A DNA stretch of 64,000 bases from XN24 sp964462675 (GTDB lineage: Bacteria > Pseudomonadota > Gammaproteobacteria > Steroidobacterales > XN24). Position 1 is the stretch's first letter; each line of letters opens with the position of its first letter. The position numbers and the translations under genes are program-made. The notes below the pieces were generated by a model. It was given only the letters and a program-made list of their open reading frames with translations, did not search any database and was not told the DNA's origin. The stretch spans positions 1-64,000 of the forward strand of contig CAYWYS010000004.1 in assembly GCA_964462675.1 (NCBI GenBank), given 5' to 3'. This document shows, piece by piece, positions 60,023 through 64,000 of the stretch.

Positions 60023-62275
60023 ATGGGCTTGCTGATTCAACGCCTGCTTCGCGGGGCGGTGCCATGGCTGGATCCGGACCGCCCGCCCGCCGACCGGGAT
60101 CCCGAGCGGGTCGTGCTCGGCGTCCGTCACGGCTTGCGGCCCTCCGCGCTGCCGCCGGTGAGAATTTTCCTCGGCACCGAGCGCCGGCAGTTCCGGGCCG
60201 AGCGGGTGTTCCTGTGGTCGATCGAGAAGCACCGGGATCCCTCGAGAATCTACGAAGTTTTCCTGATGCGGGACCTGGCCCGCTTCCGTCGCCGCCTGTG
60301 GCTGACCGGGTTCACCAACTATCGCTTCGCGATCCCCGCACTGAGCGACTACCGCGGCCGGGCCATCTACAACGACGCGGACCAGGTCTACCTGGCCGAT
60401 CCCGCGCAGTTGTTCGACACCGACCTCGGCGACGCGGGCTTCCTGTCGATTTCCGATCGCGACACTTCGGTCATGCTGATGGACTGCGCGCGCATGGCGC
60501 AGGCCTGGGAGGCCGCCGCGGTGCGTCGGCTCAGCCGCAAGCAGCTCGAGGCACGGGCCCGCGGCGCGCGCCTCTGGGGCCCGCTCGACGGCGGCTGGAA
60601 CGCCCGCGATGCGGAGTACCGGCCCGGGGAGTCGCGGCTGGTGCACTTCACGACTTTGCACACGCAACCCTGGTGGCCGTTCCCCGAGCAGTTTGTCTAC
60701 TTCGACAACCCGACCGACCCGCTGTGGCACGATCTCGAGCGCGAGGCCGACGCAGCGGGCTTCATGCCCGTCGCCGCCAGCCGACCGTCGAGCGACTGGC
60801 CGCAGGCGCTACGACTCTTGTCGGCGGGCCCGGACGGCGCGACGCTGCAGCGCCTGCTGGCGCCCGAGGCGCCGACGGAACGGGTGCCGGAGCTGCGGCT
60901 CGACGGCGTGCTCGAGCACGTGCCCGACGCCGACCTGCCCTGGGTGCTGGATCGTGCGCTCGGCCATGCGGGGCGCGTCGTCGCGTCGATCGAGGAACCG
61001 CTGGCCCAGCGGGCCGGCCGTTATCGCCGCTCAGCGGCGTTCTGGCACCAGCAGCTGCACGCGGCGGCGGCAAGACACCCGGCGACGGCCTGGCAGGTGA
61101 CGCGGCGGAGCCTGTCCGGGCGCGAGACCTGGCGCGGCGGACCCGCCGCCCCGGGCGAGATCCTGGTGCTGGCGCACCGCAAGCCCGGGCATGACAACCA
61201 GGCCCTGGCACTGGCGCAGGCGTTGTCGCGCCGGACCCGGCGCGCGCTGCGACAGCAGCCGGTGCCGTGGAGCGACGTCAGCGACTTCTTCCTCCGGCCG
61301 GCGCAGCCGGAATGGGCCCGCGATGCCGCGATCATCGTGGCGTCCGGCTGGTTGCCCTGCCGGGTCGCGCGGCGTCTCGCGCGCCGCGCGGGCGGTGCGC
61401 CGAGACTGGTGCTGCTCGGGCGCAAGAGCGGGCCGCCGCCCAAGCAGGGCGGCGTGACGGTGCAGTGCCGCCATTTCGGCTTGCCGCTGCACGGCAACCG
61501 CATCAGCACGCTGCTGCCGCTGAATGCCGGTCGAGCCGCGCCGCCGGACGCTGCCGAGGGCTGGGGGGCGTGGCTCGCGGCGCCGCATCGCGTCGCCCTC
61601 CTGGTCGGCGGGGACAGCCGTTCGCACCGGCTCGATGCGGCCGAGGCGGTACGACTCGCTGGCGAGGTATCGGCCTGGGCGCGCGAGCAGCGCGCCGCCC
61701 TGCTGGTGGTCGGCAGCCGCCGCACGGGCGCGGCATTGGCGGCGCTGCGCACAGCGCTCGGCGACGGCGACCTGCTGTATGCCTGGCCCGATGCGGTGCG
61801 CGCCAATCCCTACCCGCTGGCGCTGGCCCACGCCGACACCCTGGTGGTCACCGGCGAGAGCGAGTCGATGCTGGCCGACGCGGTGGCCAGTCCGGCGGCC
61901 GTGCTGATCTGGCCGCTGCCGCCGCGCCGCGCCCTGGCATGGCAATGGTTCTGCGCATGGCTGGCGCGGACTGCACGACAGCCGCGCCGCAACCGGCGCG
62001 GCAGCATCCGCCCGCAGCAAGGGCTGAGCTACGTGGCCGCGCGCCTGCTGGCATCGGGATTCGTGCTGCCGCCGCGCGATCTCGAGGGACTGCACGCGGC
62101 GCTGGTCGAGCGAGGCCTGGCCGCATACTTCGGCTCGGCGTCGCCGCCGGGCGACAGCGCCTACGCAGAGCTCGAGACCGTGACTGAAGAAGTGTTACAA
62201 CGCATCGGCGCCGCCGCATCGCCGCGGCATCGCAGCGAAGAGCTGACGGAGGTGGTCCATGGACGGCAGGGCTGA
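60023..62275 (+). CDS. GT8-like glycosyltransferase fused to an ELM1 (DUF1022) domain
   Basis: 750 residues, three segments. Residues about 45-225: a GT8-like transferase with GFTNYRFAIPALSDYRGRAIYNDADQVYLAD (Asp118-x-Asp120) and VHFTTLHTQPWW. Residues about 290-370: DGVLEHVPDADLPWVLDRALGHAGRVVASIEEP, like the second half of a SAM methyltransferase but without a SAM loop. Residues about 378-690: an ELM1-type domain with GRKSGPP, LLVGGDS, VVGSRRTG and VVTGESESML. Such glycosyltransferase-like ELM1 proteins occur in lipid-glycan clusters. Donor unknown. Confidence 0.72.
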   Translation: MGLLIQRLLRGAVPWLDPDRPPADRDPERVVLGVRHGLRPSALPPVRIFLGTERRQFRAERVFLWSIEKHRDPSRIYEVFLMRDLARFRRRLWLTGFTNYRFAIPALSDYRGRAIYNDADQVYLADPAQLFDTDLGDAGFLSISDRDTSVMLMDCARMAQAWEAAAVRRLSRKQLEARARGARLWGPLDGGWNARDAEYRPGESRLVHFTTLHTQPWWPFPEQFVYFDNPTDPLWHDLEREADAAGFMPVAASRPSSDWPQALRLLSAGPDGATLQRLLAPEAPTERVPELRLDGVLEHVPDADLPWVLDRALGHAGRVVASIEEPLAQRAGRYRRSAAFWHQQLHAAAARHPATAWQVTRRSLSGRETWRGGPAAPGEILVLAHRKPGHDNQALALAQALSRRTRRALRQQPVPWSDVSDFFLRPAQPEWARDAAIIVASGWLPCRVARRLARRAGGAPRLVLLGRKSGPPPKQGGVTVQCRHFGLPLHGNRISTLLPLNAGRAAPPDAAEGWGAWLAAPHRVALLVGGDSRSHRLDAAEAVRLAGEVSAWAREQRAALLVVGSRRTGAALAALRTALGDGDLLYAWPDAVRANPYPLALAHADTLVVTGESESMLADAVASPAAVLIWPLPPRRALAWQWFCAWLARTARQPRRNRRGSIRPQQGLSYVAARLLASGFVLPPRDLEGLHAALVERGLAAYFGSASPPGDSAYAELETVTEEVLQRIGAAASPRHRSEELTEVVHGRQG

Positions 62276-62987
62276 AACGCCGCTGATCGACGGCGGGCGG
62301 CTGCAAGGCATTCCCGCACGCAGTTTCCGTGAGGCCGTGCCCTATCCGTGGCTGAGCCTGGAGGGTGTGCTGACACCGCAGGCCTTCGACCTGCTGCGCG
62401 CCTCGTTGCCGCCGCTCGAGCTGATGAAGCCGAGCTTCGGCCGGACGCGTGCCCATGGCCAGCAGCCGCACGATCGTTACGCGCTGGAGTACCACCCCGA
62501 TCTGCCGGTGCACCCGGCCTGGCACCAGCTCGTGACCGAGTTGCAAAGCGCGCCTTACCGGGACTGGCTGACCGAGCTGCTCGATACCACCAGTTATCGG
62601 CTGAGCTTCCACTGGCACTACACGCCGCGCGGCTGTTCGGTCTCGCCGCACTGCGATGCCTGGCACAAGCTCGGCTCGCATATCTTCTATTTCAACACCG
62701 AGACGGACTGGCTTCCCGAGTGGGGCGGTGACACGCTGGTTCTCGATGATGGCGGCCGCTATTCGCGGCGCAGCGCGCCGGGCTTCGAGGACTTCGAGCG
62801 CTCGTGGTCGGCCAGCGCGATCGGCAATCGCTCACTGCTGTTCCAGCGGCAGGGCAACTCCTGGCACGGGGTACGCCCGGTGGCTTGCCCTGAGGGCCAG
62901 CTGCGCAAGGTGTTCATCGTCGTCATCAATGCCGATACCCTGTTGGCCAAGGCACGTCGACTGCTGCGCAAGCCGGCTGGCTACTGA
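62259..62987 (+). CDS. 2-oxoglutarate/Fe(II) oxygenase (prolyl-4-hydroxylase-like fold)
   Basis: 242 residues. The iron triad His131-x-Asp133 (SPHCDAWHK) and His203 (SWHGVRP) are present, with Arg216 (LRKVF) for 2-oxoglutarate. A soluble protein whose start overlaps the end of the ELM1 gene. Second such oxygenase in the region after the gene at 39903; a lipid or sugar hydroxylation is likely, substrate unknown. Confidence 0.75.
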   Translation: MDGRAETPLIDGGRLQGIPARSFREAVPYPWLSLEGVLTPQAFDLLRASLPPLELMKPSFGRTRAHGQQPHDRYALEYHPDLPVHPAWHQLVTELQSAPYRDWLTELLDTTSYRLSFHWHYTPRGCSVSPHCDAWHKLGSHIFYFNTETDWLPEWGGDTLVLDDGGRYSRRSAPGFEDFERSWSASAIGNRSLLFQRQGNSWHGVRPVACPEGQLRKVFIVVINADTLLAKARRLLRKPAGY

Positions 62988-63784
62988 TGCGGGCAGCGGC
63001 GAGACGCGCCGGGAGGCCCGGGTGCGCCGCGCTGGCCGCGATGCTGGCCCTTGCGCCGGCCCTCGCGGCTGAACCGGCCGTGCGGCTGCCGTCCGCTGAG
63101 GCATTGCCGCTGCCGGAGCACACGGCGCGTTACCTGGTCTCGCAGCGGGGCAAGGAGGCGGGCTACCTGGATCTCCGGCTCAGTCGGCGCGACGATGGCT
63201 CATACGAGTACGCCGCGACCACCAGGGCTACCGCGGTGCTGCTGCGTCTGCTCGGTGTGTCGGTTCGCGAGCACGGTCGCTTCGATTGGCACCAGGGGCA
63301 CATTCGCCCGGTGGCCTACAGCCAGGTCATCACGCGCCCGGGGCGGAACCGTTTCTGGGAGGCTGATTTTGACTGGCGGGCGATGCGGGCCACGGGCCAG
63401 AGCCATCGGGGCGAAATCGATGTGGCGTTGTCGCCCGAAGTGCTGGACCCCCTGACGCTGCGCCTGCAGCTGGCCGTGCTGATGGCGAATCCGGACGGAC
63501 CGGCCCCGGCCTACGAATTCCAGGTGCTGGAACGCGATCGCATCGAGGCACACGCTTTCTTGCTGCGCGCACTCGAGTCATATGCCTTCGCCTCCGGATG
63601 CTTGTCCGTCGCGCGCATGGAGCGGCTGCGCGAGGGCGACGACCGCAAGTACTACTCCTGGCATGCGGCGCAGTTCTACTGGCTGCCGGTGCGCATCCAG
63701 CAGGCCGGCGATGACCGCGAGGAGCTCGAGCTGCGGCTCAGCGAGACCTCGATCCCGCTGGTCGTCGAGGCGTGTCCGCGGTGA
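62987..63784 (+). CDS. DUF3108 periplasmic protein
   Basis: 265 residues. The signal peptide (GCAALAAMLALAPALAA) is followed by a DUF3108 domain (LPEHTARYLVSQRGKEAGYLDLRLSRRDDGSYEYAATTRA... PVRIQQAG). Proteins of this family are beta-rich and periplasmic and often lie near LPS or envelope genes; function unknown. It overlaps the oxygenase and the LptA-like gene at both ends, so it is in the operon. Confidence 0.82.
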   Translation: MRAAARRAGRPGCAALAAMLALAPALAAEPAVRLPSAEALPLPEHTARYLVSQRGKEAGYLDLRLSRRDDGSYEYAATTRATAVLLRLLGVSVREHGRFDWHQGHIRPVAYSQVITRPGRNRFWEADFDWRAMRATGQSHRGEIDVALSPEVLDPLTLRLQLAVLMANPDGPAPAYEFQVLERDRIEAHAFLLRALESYAFASGCLSVARMERLREGDDRKYYSWHAAQFYWLPVRIQQAGDDREELELRLSETSIPLVVEACPR

Positions 63785-64000
63785 GCGCGCGTATCGCTTT
63801 GCAAGCCTTGGCGCTGGCGCTCGCGCTGGCGCTGCCGGGCGCCGGCGGGGCAGCCGATCGCGAGCATCCGATCGACATCTCCGCGCGCGATTCGCAGTAT
63901 GACGTCGGCGCCGGGGTGTGGAATTTCTCGGGCGAAGTGCGCATCGTCTACGGCAACGTCGAGGCGCATGGCGATGCGAGTACCGTGCAGCAACAGGACG
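63781..64000 (+). CDS. LptA/OstA-like periplasmic bridge protein (5' part only)
   Basis: The window ends after 73 codons. GTG 63781 overlaps the DUF3108 stop. A signal peptide (MSARIALQALALALALALPGAGG) leads to the beginning of an OstA/LptA domain (HPIDISARDSQYDVGAGVWNFSGEVRIVYGNVEAHGDASTVQQ). LptA jellyrolls carry LPS from LptFGC to LptD. A second LptA-type protein beside LptFG would complete a lipid-export bridge. Confidence 0.75.
   Translation, partial: MSARIALQALALALALALPGAGGAADREHPIDISARDSQYDVGAGVWNFSGEVRIVYGNVEAHGDASTVQQQD

Overview
The window is about 70% GC, almost wholly coding, and reads as the chromosome of a gammaproteobacterium. Evidence for this is the algZ-algR-hemC-hemD-hemX-hemY run, a dapF-DUF484-xerC-hslV-hslU run, ubiE-ubiJ-ubiB with ubiK and ubiD, a Rep helicase, comM, and a porin-PII-AmtB unit. 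There are no rRNA or tRNA genes, no CRISPR array and no transposase. Genes overlap by 4 bases again and again (ATGA or GTGA junctions), so most of the sequence belongs to long operons. No intergenic gap exceeds about 210 bases.

Layout. 0-5.1 kb: a compact trpGDCFBA operon. 5.1-8.8 kb: a sulfotransferase, a small cupin, and a pirin-DoxX pair divergent from a LysR regulator with two palindromes between them. 8.8-16.6 kb (minus strand): dapF, DUF484, xerC, hslVU, DUF971, ubiE, ubiJ, ubiB. 16.7-21.5 kb: ubiD, an orphan ParA-like ATPase, three REP-like palindromes, a GntR regulator, an NAD-dependent oxidoreductase and a 2Fe-2S flavin reductase. 21.5-30.2 kb (minus strand): speA, a beta-hydroxyacid dehydrogenase, algZ, algR, hemC, hemD, hemX, hemY. 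30.3-33.5 kb (minus strand): an outer-membrane porin, PII, AmtB, a second PII and a DUF4124 protein, preceded by a sigma-54-type promoter and an NtrC-type site. 33.7-39.7 kb: ubiK, an unknown gene, comM, two small membrane or secreted proteins and rep.

39.9-64 kb is the most interesting part: an envelope-lipid region. A plus-strand operon (45.0-49.3 kb) encodes a fatty acyl-AMP/ACP ligase, a ceramide-reductase-like SDR, an acyl carrier protein and a serine palmitoyltransferase. The divergent minus-strand operon encodes a GNAT-type ceramide-synthase candidate, a nucleotidyltransferase, LptF and LptG. Together these match the gene set known for bacterial ceramide synthesis in Caulobacter, with an Lpt-type export pair attached. 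Next come a nonulosonate (sialic-acid-like) and sulfotransferase operon on the minus strand, then a plus-strand operon. That operon holds a lipid kinase (ceramide or diacylglycerol kinase type), a Tam41-like nucleotidyltransferase, an MsbA-like ABC exporter, an LpxL-like acyltransferase lacking its acidic residue, a GT8/ELM1 fusion glycosyltransferase, a 2-oxoglutarate oxygenase, a DUF3108 protein and the start of an LptA-like protein cut by the window end. I infer that these operons make, decorate and export a sphingolipid or related glycolipid to the outer membrane. The individual families are recognisable; their joint function is inference.
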